Assembly (NCBI RefSeq): GCF_051131135.1
Contig: NZ_CP151274.1
Coordinates: forward strand, 372,001 to 436,000
Reading direction: 5' to 3'
DNA from: Thermogladius sp023256015
GTDB lineage: Archaea; Thermoproteota; Thermoprotei_A; Sulfolobales; Desulfurococcaceae
Length of the DNA: 64,000 bases
The stretch's first letter is position 1. Every line of letters starts with the position of its first letter. Positions 8,850 to 16,429 of this stretch are shown here, in pieces. A program made the translations under genes and the position numbers. The notes below the pieces were generated by a model. That model ran no database searches, was not told the origin of the DNA, and worked only from the letters and a program-made list of their open reading frames with translations.

Positions 8850-9050
8850 TCACGAGATCTTGGGGAAGTACAGCACCTGCTTCACTATGTCCACGTGGGA
8901 CAAAAACATCCTCCTACAACAGTACCTCTTAACGCCGAGTTCGTCGAGGACTCTCCCCGGATCCTCCCCTGCCTGGACTCTCCTGACGTATTCCTCCCAC
9001 AAGTGGCCTATTGGAGCACCGCACGTGAAGCACCTGACCGGGAAGAGCAT
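8850..9050 (-). CDS. rpoN: DNA-directed RNA polymerase subunit N
   Basis: This 66-residue subunit has the Rpb10 zinc site: CFTCG near the N-terminus and CCRRMF at the end of the helix. The ATG at 9050 is chosen because a strong GGTGATT ribosome site stands 3 bases ahead and MLFPVRCFTCG is the family start. An extended frame to 9077 would add residues inside rpsI. The rpsI stop falls within this ribosome site, so the two genes are coupled. Confidence 0.96.
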   Translation of the reverse strand: MLFPVRCFTCGAPIGHLWEEYVRRVQAGEDPGRVLDELGVKRYCCRRMFLSHVDIVKQVLYFPKIS

Positions 9051-9055
9051 GTCAA

Positions 9056-9478
9056 TCACCTGTAGCTCTTCTGCCACCTCCTCCTAGCACTAATTCTACC
9101 CCACTTCTCGGGCTCGGTTTGCCTGGGGTCGCCGCTGAGCATGTGCCTGTCGTAGTCCTTGTAAACACGTTTTATCTCCTCTAGTCCAAAGTATTCCACA
9201 ATACCCCTAGCTATAGCTATCCTGGAGGCCTCTGCTTGGCTCATCCAGCCCCCACCTCTGACTCTGACCTTCACGTCGATCGCGTTTCTCAGGTCTCCTA
9301 TGAGTAGGAGCGGCTCTAGGACCTTGTTCCTCGCCAACTCGATGGGTATGACTTCTAGTGGGACGTTGTTAACCCACACTCTACCCTTCCCGGGCCTGAT
9401 CGTTGCCACGGCTACGCTCGTCTTCCTCTTCCCCGACGACACGACTATCTTGTGTCCACCAGCCTCTTGCGAGCTCAT
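9056..9478 (-). CDS. rpsI: 30S ribosomal protein S9
   Basis: This 140-residue S9 has the GKRKTSVAVATI start, RVRGGGWMSQAEASRIAIARG and the conserved C-terminal tail RRRWQKSYR that reaches the P site. Its ATG overlaps the L13 stop (ATGA). Confidence 0.98.
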   Translation of the reverse strand: MSSQEAGGHKIVVSSGKRKTSVAVATIRPGKGRVWVNNVPLEVIPIELARNKVLEPLLLIGDLRNAIDVKVRVRGGGWMSQAEASRIAIARGIVEYFGLEEIKRVYKDYDRHMLSGDPRQTEPEKWGRISARRRWQKSYR

Positions 9479-9945
9479 TCAACACCACCCCTCCAACCAA
9501 GGCTTTTAGCTACTTCCGCAACCGTTACAAACCTGCCTGAGAGCCTGTTCGCGTCGGCTTCCTCGAACCGGACCACGTTCTGTCCCTGTAGCTCCTTGGG
9601 TATTCCCACGAACACTCTCAGGTTCCTGAAGGCGAGTCTGCCCTTCGGCTTATCCATTGGTAACATGCCCCTGACAGCCCTCTTGACAATTCCCACTGGC
9701 GTCCTAGGCCTCCTGATACCACTCTTATCTGGGTTGTAGTGGGTTCTAACGTTTAAAAGCAGCTTATAACCCTCCACAACCCTCCTCCTCTCACCGCTCA
9801 AGACTGCCTTCTCTGCGTTGACCACGTAGACCTTGTACCCCTCGAGTAGCTTCTTTGCTATGATGCTCGCCATTCTTCCTAGAATCAGCCCGCTCGCGTC
9901 TACTACTAGAACCCTGTCCTTCTCTGTCGTCTTTGCCTCACCCAA
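9475..9945 (-). CDS. rplM: 50S ribosomal protein L13
   Basis: This 156-residue protein contains VVDASGLILGRMASIIAKKL and the RTHYNPDKSGIRRPRTPVGIV region, typical of archaeal L13 (eukaryal L13a). The start is TTG at 9945, overlapping the L18e end by 8 bases. This puts about a dozen extra residues before the conserved VVDA segment, and no closer canonical start is evident. Confidence 0.97.
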   Translation of the reverse strand: MGEAKTTEKDRVLVVDASGLILGRMASIIAKKLLEGYKVYVVNAEKAVLSGERRRVVEGYKLLLNVRTHYNPDKSGIRRPRTPVGIVKRAVRGMLPMDKPKGRLAFRNLRVFVGIPKELQGQNVVRFEEADANRLSGRFVTVAEVAKSLGWRGGVE

Positions 9946-10306
9946 TAATCTTCACCCCACTGCCCTTCGGGTTCTCCTTTACTAGGTCGAGTATGTGTAT
10001 TGCCCTGCCACCGCTAGCCCGTATCTTCTCTACGGCCGCCTTAGAAAAGCTGAAAGAGGCCACTGTTACCGGGTGGTCTAGTCTACCCGCCGCGAGAACT
10101 TTCCCCGGCACCACCACCACGTCGCCTGGCCCAGTGTACCTGTTGATCCTACTCAAATTGACCACTCTCCTACTTCTACGGGGTCTCGAGAGCTCTTCTG
10201 CGACCCTATCCCATATCGCTGCCCCGTACTTGTTTGCGGCTTTCCTCAGCTCGCTAATAGTCCTCCTCAACACTATGTTTGTCTTAGCCAGCTCCATACG
10301 GGACAC
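9938..10306 (-). CDS. rpl18e: 50S ribosomal protein L18e
   Basis: This 122-residue L18e (related to bacterial L15) shows RRVVNLSRINRYTGPGD, VVVPGKVLAAGRLDHPVTVAS and a basic C-terminus. The start is GTG at 10306, with an ATG three codons later (10297) as an alternative. It overlaps the end of rpoD by about 20 bases. Confidence 0.97.
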   Translation of the reverse strand: MSRMELAKTNIVLRRTISELRKAANKYGAAIWDRVAEELSRPRRSRRVVNLSRINRYTGPGDVVVVPGKVLAAGRLDHPVTVASFSFSKAAVEKIRASGGRAIHILDLVKENPKGSGVKIIG

Positions 10307-11132
10307 CCTCGACTAGACTCTTCTTAAGCGCGTTAAGCTTGTCTTCAAGGGCTCTAATTGCCTCTATTAGAATTCTCTTGGGGGTTAAAGAACCCGTCGA
10401 CTCGAAGTACAGTACGTACTCGTCCTCCTTCCAGGAGACCTTAATAGCCTCACTAGGGCAGACGGTCTCACATAACCTGCAGAAGCTGCAGTCCAGTAAC
10501 CTGGCCTCTTCGACTTTAACGGTGCCTTCCCTCTCTACAATGACCTGCCTGGGGCATACCTCAACACACTTCTTGCAACCCGGGTACCTGCACTTCTCTC
10601 CGTCTATGCTTATCTTTGCAACGTACTTGTGAGAAGCCACTGAGACAGGGCTCCACTTTATGTGCTCCCTACCCCTACCGAGCCTGGCATACGCCTCCAA
10701 CTTGATCCGCTGGTTCTCTAGTAGCTGGACGATTGGTATCCTCTCGTACACAGGCCTGACGTCGGGGTCGCCGGTGACAAGGTCGCCGGCGTACAGGGTC
10801 TTAACTCCTCCCGGAGTACCCTCCCCGCTCAACTCGAGTTTGACGAAACAGTCCTCCGAGAACACGCCTTTCTCTCCTGCTTCGCGGCACTCTTCCGGTG
10901 GCTTGTACTTTCCAAGGGCGTTCTCGCTGGTCAGCGGTATCAGGCCTAGCCTGTGCGCGATGTACTCGTCGTAGAACACGCTGCTGTTTTCCATGAAAAC
11001 CACGTAGTCCACTGCCATTGTCGGTACTTCGGCTAAGATGGCTCTTCTTATGCTATTCAAAACATGTAGCTTTACGCCTCTGACAAGCAACCTAACAGCG
11101 TTGCCTTCTCTCCGCAGGACTTCTATGTCCAT
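10284..11132 (-). CDS. rpoD: DNA-directed RNA polymerase subunit D with two 4Fe-4S motifs
   Basis: This 282-residue Rpb3/alpha-like subunit forms the assembly platform with L, N and P. The dimerisation parts flank a ferredoxin-like domain with two complete cysteine sets: Cys 181, 186, 189, 193 and Cys 215, 218, 221, 225. Many archaeal D subunits keep one or two clusters and others have none; here all eight ligands are present. The cluster domain is known to support D-L assembly in Sulfolobus. The ATG start lies 15 bases after rpsK. Confidence 0.98.
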   Translation of the reverse strand: MDIEVLRREGNAVRLLVRGVKLHVLNSIRRAILAEVPTMAVDYVVFMENSSVFYDEYIAHRLGLIPLTSENALGKYKPPEECREAGEKGVFSEDCFVKLELSGEGTPGGVKTLYAGDLVTGDPDVRPVYERIPIVQLLENQRIKLEAYARLGRGREHIKWSPVSVASHKYVAKISIDGEKCRYPGCKKCVEVCPRQVIVEREGTVKVEEARLLDCSFCRLCETVCPSEAIKVSWKEDEYVLYFESTGSLTPKRILIEAIRALEDKLNALKKSLVEGVPYGAG

Positions 11133-11147
11133 AAACCTCGGACACCA

Positions 11148-11549
11148 CTAGACTCTCCTACCTCTCCTACCGCCGGGCCTCCTTGTGGTATCGTGGGGTA
11201 TCGGAGTCACGTCCTCGATCCTGCCTATGATGAAGCCGGCCCTCGCTAGGGCCCTAATCGCGGCCTGAGCACCCGGCCCAGGCGTCTTAGGGCCGTGTCC
11301 ACCCGGTGCTCTCACCCTTATGTGTATCGCCGTAACACCCTTGTCCATTGCGTCGCCTGCGGCGCGGCTGGCAGCGATCATAGCAGCGTAGGGGCTGGGC
11401 TTCTCTCTGTCGGCTTTGACGACCATACCGCCACTCCATCTACTGACCGTCTCGGCCCCTGTGATGTCTGTTATGTGGATTATCGTGTTGTTCATGCTGC
11501 TGTAGATGTGGGCTAGACCCCACTTGAGCTCTCTACCAGCGAAGGACAT
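11148..11549 (-). CDS. rpsK: 30S ribosomal protein S11
   Basis: This 133-residue protein contains WGLAHIYSSMNNTIIHITDITG and the C-terminal PIPHDTTRRPGGRRGRRV, both diagnostic of S11 (uS11) of the small-subunit platform. The ATG overlaps the S4 stop by one base. Confidence 0.98.
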   Translation of the reverse strand: MSFAGRELKWGLAHIYSSMNNTIIHITDITGAETVSRWSGGMVVKADREKPSPYAAMIAASRAAGDAMDKGVTAIHIRVRAPGGHGPKTPGPGAQAAIRALARAGFIIGRIEDVTPIPHDTTRRPGGRRGRRV

Positions 11550-12061
11550 TACCCACCACCAGCCTGTGAAGCCCTCGCCTTAATGGGGCTCGTAGGAGCA
11601 TAATCCACGAGTTTCTCCTCGTCCAAGGAGACCAGGTAACTAGGAGACCTGATCCTCCTCCCAGCTATAGCTATGTGCCCGTGGACTATAAGCTGGCGGG
11701 CTTCGTGAATTGTGCGAGCGAGCCCCTTCCTGTACACTATTGTCTGGAGCCGCCTCTCGAGGAGGTCCTCCGGCTTCAGCGCTAGGATGTCCTCCAACTT
11801 GGCGTTCTCCCGGACTACTCCGAGCCTGACTAGCCTGTTAATGAGGACCTTCTCCTCTCTCTCGCGTACCTCCCTCGGTGCGGCTAGGAGCGACCTGGCT
11901 CTGTGCCTGATCCTCCTGACTAGGGTAGCTACTATCCAGAGCTCTCTCTTGTTCCTAAGACCATAAGTACCTATCAGCTTCATCTCGTGCTCTAAGACGT
12001 CCCTCCTCCAGGGGTGCCTCGGGCCCTCCCACTTTTTCCTTATCTTACGCGGGTCGCCCAT
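11549..12061 (-). CDS. rpsD: 30S ribosomal protein S4
   Basis: S4 of the archaeal/eukaryal S9e type, about 170 residues, with the S4 RNA-binding domain (RLQTIVYRKGLARTIHEARQ, LIVHGHIAIAGRRI). The ATG at 12061 gives MGDPRKIRKKWEGPRHPW, the usual family start, with GGTGG 8 bases upstream. A GTG at 12073 would add four residues. Confidence 0.97.
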   Translation of the reverse strand: MGDPRKIRKKWEGPRHPWRRDVLEHEMKLIGTYGLRNKRELWIVATLVRRIRHRARSLLAAPREVREREEKVLINRLVRLGVVRENAKLEDILALKPEDLLERRLQTIVYRKGLARTIHEARQLIVHGHIAIAGRRIRSPSYLVSLDEEKLVDYAPTSPIKARASQAGGG

Positions 12062-12076
12062 CTGGACCGCCACCTA

Positions 12077-12553
12077 CTACTTCTTCTGTTGCTGCTGGGC
12101 CTGCCTCTTCTTCCTCACACCCACAGTCATGCCCGTCCTGCCGGTGGTCCTCGTCCTCTGCCCTCTGACCTTGAGCCCTAGCGAGTGCCTAATACCCCTC
12201 CAGCTCTTCATCCTCTTCTCCCTCTCGATGTCTTCCTTCACGAAGAAGATCAGCTCGTTGCCGACCAGGTGGACGTTTCTCCCGGTCGCAAAGTCCTTCC
12301 TCCTGTTGTACATCCAAGCCGGGATACCGTGCTTTTCTGGCGCGATTATAACCGACTCTATCTTCTTGACCTCCTCTTCGGTGAGAAAGCCTATTTTCAT
12401 GTCGGGGTTGAACCTTAAGACTCTCGAGACGCCTAGGGCAAAGTTAAGGCCGACGCCCTTTATCTCCGCTAGCCCGTGGACTAGCGATAAGTTCCCATCG
12501 ACGTCGACGCCTGCTATCCTGACTATCGGTCTAAAGCCTCTCTCCATGAGCAT
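12077..12553 (-). CDS. rpsM: 30S ribosomal protein S13
   Basis: This 158-residue S13 has RIAGVDVDGNLSLVHGLAEIKGVG, the helix-hairpin-helix region, and the WRGIRHSLGLKVRGQRTRTT block. It is the first gene of the S13-S4-S11-RpoD-L18e-L13-S9-RpoN-S2-MEMO-fni cluster, where spacing is tight and many ends overlap. AT-rich blocks 12590-12612 upstream (minus-strand ACTTAAAAAG) may be its promoter. Confidence 0.98.
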   Translation of the reverse strand: MLMERGFRPIVRIAGVDVDGNLSLVHGLAEIKGVGLNFALGVSRVLRFNPDMKIGFLTEEEVKKIESVIIAPEKHGIPAWMYNRRKDFATGRNVHLVGNELIFFVKEDIEREKRMKSWRGIRHSLGLKVRGQRTRTTGRTGMTVGVRKKRQAQQQQKK

Positions 12554-12674
12554 CCCTTAAACCGTTTAAGCACGCCTAGAACCTTCAATTAAGTAAACTC
12601 TTTTTAAGTTTATGCCGCCTAGGGCCGTAGGCTTCCGCGCCTAGGATGCTGCTCCGAGACCCCTCTACTCAACA

Positions 12675-12683
12675 CTTTTAAAG
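12675..12683 (+). promoter_or_regulatory. TATA box of tRNA-Ser
   Basis: CTTTTAAAG centred about 30 bases ahead of the tRNA 5' end, the normal archaeal spacing. Confidence 0.55.
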
Positions 12684-12710
12684 AAGTTTACACCGAAATA
12701 TTATAACTGA

Positions 12711-12796
12711 GCCGGGGTGCCCGAGCGGCCTAAGGGGCTGGCCTGGAGAGCCAGTGCCCCCTACGGGGTGCGCGGGTTCGAATCCCGCCCCCGGCG
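12711..12796 (+). tRNA. tRNA-Ser (GGA)
   Basis: The cloverleaf is complete: acceptor GCCGGGG/CCCCGGC, anticodon stem CTGGC/GCCAG with loop CTGGAGA (anticodon GGA), and the long variable arm TGCCCC-CTAC-GGGGTGC typical of tRNA-Ser. The T arm is GCGGG-TTCGAAT-CCCGC and the discriminator is G. CCA is not encoded. Confidence 0.97.
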
Positions 12797-12944
12797 CTTG
12801 GGTCCTATGATACAAAAAGGTTTGAGGTCCCGGTTCTACTGCGGGTTTACAACAGGGCGATCATGACTTTCACGAAGACAAATAGATAGGTTTTTAACTT
12901 TGGTGATTGAAGCCATAAAATGGTAGCAAACAAAGGGTGTCCGT

Positions 12945-13007
12945 ATGAGCAAGAAGAAGGAGAAGAAGGAAGAGAAGAAGGAGGAAAAGAAGGCTGAGAA
13001 GAAGTAA
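12945..13007 (+). CDS. Candidate 20-residue Lys/Glu micro-protein
   Basis: ATG at 12945 opens a 20-codon frame made almost entirely of Lys and Glu (starts MSKKKEKKEEKK, ends KKAEKK, then TAA). GGGTG stands 5 bases ahead, a T-rich TTTTTAAC block at 12891-12898 lies about 50 bases ahead as a possible TATA box, and a run of T follows the stop (13009-13013), a common archaeal terminator. The peptide has no recognisable domain. The K-rich N-termini of ribosomal proteins such as S25e are similar, so it could be a relic of one, but no S25e core follows. It may also be an expressed short peptide. Confidence 0.45.
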   Translation: MSKKKEKKEEKKEEKKAEKK

Positions 13008-13058
13008 GGTTTTTGATGCTTATGGCAGGCAGCGGTTACCGGAATTAAAAACCCTTTT

Positions 13059-13370
13059 TTACAGCTCGATCTCCATCCAGATCTCGGGTGGAACTCTTAG
13101 CCTGATAAGCTGCTTCATTACCCTCTCGTCGGCAGCGATGTAGAGCAGCCTCTTGTGGATTCTCATCTCCCACTTCTCGTACTTCTTCTTGCCCTCGCCG
13201 TGAGGTAGCTTGAGAGTCCTTATCGAGAGCCTCTTCGTGGGGAGGGGTATAGGCCCGGACAGCTTGACCCCCGTCTTCTTCGCTATGTCGACTATTCTCC
13301 CCGTGAAGTCGTTGAGCACGTCCACATTAGTACTCCAGACCTTTATCTTGACCATTCGAGGCGCTGACAT
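13059..13370 (-). CDS. rpsJ: 30S ribosomal protein S10
   Basis: This 103-residue S10 shows VKIKVWSTNVDVLNDFTGRI, GPIPLPTKRLSIRTLKLPHGEG and WEMRIHKRLLYI. It follows the EF-1A gene on the minus strand, 45 bases downstream, as in other crenarchaea. T-rich sequence follows the stop. Confidence 0.98.
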   Translation of the reverse strand: MSAPRMVKIKVWSTNVDVLNDFTGRIVDIAKKTGVKLSGPIPLPTKRLSIRTLKLPHGEGKKKYEKWEMRIHKRLLYIAADERVMKQLIRLRVPPEIWMEIEL

Positions 13371-13415
13371 GACTGAAACCCTTAAAGCACTTGGTGTTTT
13401 GTGAAAAAATCGTTC

Positions 13416-14732
13416 TTACTTCTTTATCTTGACCTCGCTTAGTTTAATGTCGGTGACTATGCCTATACCTATCGTCTTGCCCATGTCTCTCATAGCGAAC
13501 CTTCCGAGCGGTGGGAAGTCGGAGTACTTCTCTATCACTAGCGGCTTGATCGGCTTGAACTTCACTATAGCGTTGTCACCCTGCTTTATAAACTGCGGGT
13601 TCTTCTCCACTATTTGGCCAGTCCTTGGGTCGAGCTTGCCGACGATCTCGGTTATCCTCGAGGCAACGCTGGCTGTGTGTACGTGAATGACCGGCGTGTA
13701 GCCAACGGCTATCGCTGTCGGGTGCCATATAACGAACACCCTAGCCGTGAACTCCTCGACCACCGACGGCGGGTTCTCCAAGTGCCCGGCAACGTCTCCT
13801 CTCCTAATGTCCTTTTTCTCGACGCCTCTGACGTTGAAACCGATGTTGTCGCCTGGCTCTGCCTTGTCGATCCTCATGTGGTGCGTCTCGATCGACCTGA
13901 CCTCGCCGACAACCCCAGCTGGCATGAACACTACTTTGTCGCCTACTTTCAAGACGCCTGTCTCGACCCTACCAACCGGTACGACGCCCACACCGGAGAT
14001 GTTGTAGACGTCCTGGATAGGTATCCTGAGAGGCTTGTCTAACGGCTTTGGCGGTGGCTGGAGCGTGTCGAGGATTTCTACTAGGGTCGGACCATCATAC
14101 CACGGCATGTTGGGCGAGCGCTCTATGAGGTTTTCACCCGTCCAGGCAGACACAGGGACGAACTGTACCTTGTCCGGGTTGTAGCCTAGGCCCCTGAGGA
14201 ACTTACCCACGGTCTCCTTGATCTGCAGGAACCTCTCCTTGCTGTAGGGCGGCTCGGTCGCGTCCATCTTGTTTACCGCGACGATCAGCTGGTCGATGCC
14301 CATCGTCTTGGCCAGGATCGCGTGCTCTCTTGTCTGGCCCTCGGGACTCATGCCGGCCTCGAACTCGCCCTTCCTCGCGCTCACCACTAGTATGGCCGCG
14401 TCAGCCTGGCTGGCGCCGGTGATCATGTTCTTCACGAAGTCTCTGTGACCCGGAGCGTCGATGATCGTGAAGAAGTACTTCTTCGTCTCGAACCTCATGT
14501 AGGATAACGCTATTGTTACTCCTCTCTCCCTCTCCTCTTTCATTCTGTCCATCAACCACGCGAACTTGAAGCTCTCCTTGCCCATCTTCTTGGCTTCTTC
14601 TTCGATCATCTGCATCGTCTTCTGGTCGAAGTAGCCTAGACGGTAGAGTATGTGCCCTACCATCGTGCTTTTGCCGTGGTCGACGTGCCCTATTATCACC
14701 AGGTTTAAGTGAGGCTTCTGGGGTACGCTCAT
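13416..14732 (-). CDS. tuf: Elongation factor 1-alpha (EF-Tu homologue)
   Basis: This 438-residue GTPase delivers aminoacyl-tRNA to the ribosome. G1 GHVDHGKST (residues 15-23), G3 DAPGHRDF and G4 NKMD are intact, as are the ERGVTIALSYMRF switch I region and both C-terminal barrels. The gene sits between S7 and S10 in the str-type operon. A TATA-like AT block and an untranslated leader of moderate length precede the ATG. Confidence 0.99.
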   Translation of the reverse strand: MSVPQKPHLNLVIIGHVDHGKSTMVGHILYRLGYFDQKTMQMIEEEAKKMGKESFKFAWLMDRMKEERERGVTIALSYMRFETKKYFFTIIDAPGHRDFVKNMITGASQADAAILVVSARKGEFEAGMSPEGQTREHAILAKTMGIDQLIVAVNKMDATEPPYSKERFLQIKETVGKFLRGLGYNPDKVQFVPVSAWTGENLIERSPNMPWYDGPTLVEILDTLQPPPKPLDKPLRIPIQDVYNISGVGVVPVGRVETGVLKVGDKVVFMPAGVVGEVRSIETHHMRIDKAEPGDNIGFNVRGVEKKDIRRGDVAGHLENPPSVVEEFTARVFVIWHPTAIAVGYTPVIHVHTASVASRITEIVGKLDPRTGQIVEKNPQFIKQGDNAIVKFKPIKPLVIEKYSDFPPLGRFAMRDMGKTIGIGIVTDIKLSEVKIKK

Positions 14733-14843
14733 ATCGACCCTCTCCTGTAACCTAACGCACTGGGATTTAAATAAAAATGAGGTGTTTATAAAGCATTATG
14801 TTTGAGCAGGGTTGAGAAGTAAAAGAAGCCAGACCTTATACTT

Positions 14844-15443
14844 CTACCTACTGCTCAAGGCTATTCTCTCGATCTCGTCCTTCTTCTGTATCGCGTAACT
14901 CCTGGGGTCGTTGGAGGCGGCCAGTATGATCTCCTCTGCGAGGGCTTCCTCTACGCTAATGGTGCTCCTGAACGCCTTAGAACGGGCTCCCTCGGTTATG
15001 TGCCTCAGGGCTAAGTCCACCCTGCGTAGCGGGGAGACGTCCACGGAGACGTGGTAGACTATACCGCCGTACATTATTCTAGTGGTCTCCTCACGGGGGG
15101 CCGCGTTCTCGATAGCCCTAACCAAGACCTGAATAGGGTTCTCCTTGGTCCTCAGGTATATCATGTCGAAAGCGGTCTTCACTATGTTGTACGCCAGGTG
15201 TTTCTTGCCCATGTTGCGTCCAGGTCTCATGATCTTGTTTATCAGCCTCTCGACTATCGGCACCTCGGCCTTTCCGAACCTCTTGTGTTCATGCCGCCCC
15301 CCTGTGTGGGGCAGGTACACCGGTTTAAGGGATATATACCTCTTCAGGCTTGGGTCTCTGACGACCACCCCGTCGTAGCTCCACTTACCGAACAGCTTAA
15401 TCTCCGGCACCTCTAACCCAGCAGTACCGCTCAACTTGAGCAC
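14844..15443 (-). CDS. rpsG: 30S ribosomal protein S7
   Basis: This S7 has KLFGKWSYDGVVVRDPSLKRY, PHTGGRHEHKRFGKAEVP, NKIMRPGRNMGKKHLAYN and the C-terminal ALSSR. The open frame can start at TTG 15464, but a TATA box (15471-15478) lies so close that this codon would fall upstream of the likely transcript start. The GTG at 15443 (about 199 residues) is therefore preferred. In relatives rpsG follows rpsL directly; here they are 4.3 kb apart and S7 has acquired or exposed its own promoter. Confidence 0.96.
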   Translation of the reverse strand: MLKLSGTAGLEVPEIKLFGKWSYDGVVVRDPSLKRYISLKPVYLPHTGGRHEHKRFGKAEVPIVERLINKIMRPGRNMGKKHLAYNIVKTAFDMIYLRTKENPIQVLVRAIENAAPREETTRIMYGGIVYHVSVDVSPLRRVDLALRHITEGARSKAFRSTISVEEALAEEIILAASNDPRSYAIQKKDEIERIALSSR

Positions 15444-15470
15444 CTGAAGGGATTGGATAGTCAAACTGGT

Positions 15471-15478
15471 CTTTTAAA
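15471..15478 (-). promoter_or_regulatory. TATA box of the S7-EF1A-S10 operon
   Basis: Minus-strand TTTAAAAG about 30 bases ahead of the GTG at 15443. It lies just outside the end of the TnpB-type element (15483), so the operon promoter abuts the mobile-element remnant. Confidence 0.5.
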
Positions 15479-15489
15479 TCTCAGCGTTT

Positions 15490-15544
15490 CCCCACCCACG
15501 GAATTAAAAGTAGTTGAAACCAATTAAAAGTACCGTGGGTGGGG
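15490..15544. repeat. 12-base inverted repeat at the TnpB element right end
   Basis: CCCCACCCACGG at 15490-15501 and its exact reverse complement CCGTGGGTGGGG at 15533-15544, separated by 31 bases that hold the tnpB stop and two AATTAAAAGTA copies. Transposase-recognised hairpins or the 3' end of a guide (omega) RNA occur at this place in IS605-type elements; which applies here is not known. Confidence 0.75.
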
Positions 15545-15866
15545 TTGGTCCTTGGTGCGGGTTCACTAGCTTCACCCGCACCTCATGGGGTCCCGTCGAG
15601 CCCAACGCCACGGGTCTCCCATCTGCGGTCAGGTGCTTCAACCCGATGTTTACGGCCCCGACGACGTCCCTGTCTAGGGTCAGCCCGTTGCTCAGCCTGG
15701 CCAGCCTTAGGGCGACCTTTGCCACCCTCACCCTCCTAGCCCCTCTCACCGCAGCGCGGATCACAGAGATGGGCTTACGCAACTTCTTCACTCGTAAACA
15801 AGTATTTACATGTGAACAAAAGCATTTAAATTCACCGCTAAATCGAAAAACAGCCTGTGAAAACAA
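15504..15866 (-). pseudogene. TnpB remnant (C-terminal RuvC/end region)
   Basis: The last third reads LTLDRDVVGAVNIGLKHL, then GRPVALGSTGPHEVRVKLVNPHQ, the characteristic C-terminus of crenarchaeal IS605 TnpB proteins, including the third RuvC aspartate (LDRDVVGAVN). Intact TnpB proteins are about 400 residues; only about 120 codons remain open, and the first RuvC acidic residues and most of the zinc knuckle are missing. The N-terminal part of the open frame comes from the element's left end and is probably not protein-coding. It cannot be an active nuclease. Confidence 0.8.
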
Positions 15867-15874
15867 GTCTTATG

Positions 15875-16273
15875 TCAAAGTTGTCCAAGATTGTTTTGAA
15901 TCGTGCTGTTGCTAACCCCATTGAGGCGTACGCCACTGTTAAGCCGCTCGACACCACTGTTTCTTACTGTAAAATTCCTTATAGAAGTATGGCTTGCGGT
16001 GACATAAACTACCGTGTCGACGCCCCTTCCATCGATAATGGTGGAAAGCGTATTCTCGCCTACAAGTGATATGCCCTTGCCCACAACCAAGTGCTCATAA
16101 TACGTTCTAGCCCGCACGTATATAACATCGCCGAAGCCGGCAGCATTAATAGCCCCTTGAATGGTTGGATAATTGTCTGGCACGATGATTGTTGCAGGTT
16201 CTGCTTTAATTACCTGGACGCTAAAGGTTAAAGTTGTCGCGCAAAAGCAGAAGAAGAACAAACGCCAGTTCAA
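15875..16273 (-). pseudogene. Beta-helix (NosD-like) surface protein, truncated N-terminal fragment
   Basis: A signal peptide (residues about 1-24, hydrophobic LFFFCFCATTLTFSVQVIKA) is followed by ATIIVPDNYPTIQGAINAAGFGDVIYV, the usual opening of right-handed beta-helix proteins, and by the first turns (GISLVGENTL, IIDGRG). The frame stops after NSTIQNN at the border with the TnpB-type element, so the rest of the protein is gone. The start is a TTG at 16273, not certain. Adjacent to an intact relative with a different N-terminus. Confidence 0.7.
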
Positions 16274-16429
16274 AAATGTTTCCCCTCAATTTGCATCCCT
16301 CTTTCTCAAAGCTTGGCAAAGATTGATTCAAAAAATAAAACTTCCGAAAAACCTTAGTGGAACAGCCACAAGCACAGGCCTCGTAAGAGGAAAGGCATGG
16401 GAAAAAATAGAGGGTTCGTGTTTTGTTTT

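Larger units (their letters stand above)
15483..15880 (-). mobile_element. Decayed TnpB-type (IS605 family) element
   Basis: The right end is CGTTTCCCCACCCACGG (plus strand, from 15485) beside S7; the left end is near 15818-15870 (plus-strand CAAAAGCATTTAAATT then ACAGCCTGTGAAAA). Both end blocks recur, nearly identical, in a short copy at 19091-19170. The interior encodes a TnpB C-terminal fragment. The right end holds a 12-base perfect inverted repeat (15490-15501 and 15533-15544) and a direct AATTAAAAGTA repeat between the arms. No TnpA is seen. Exact borders are estimated from where the two copies stop matching. Confidence 0.7.
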
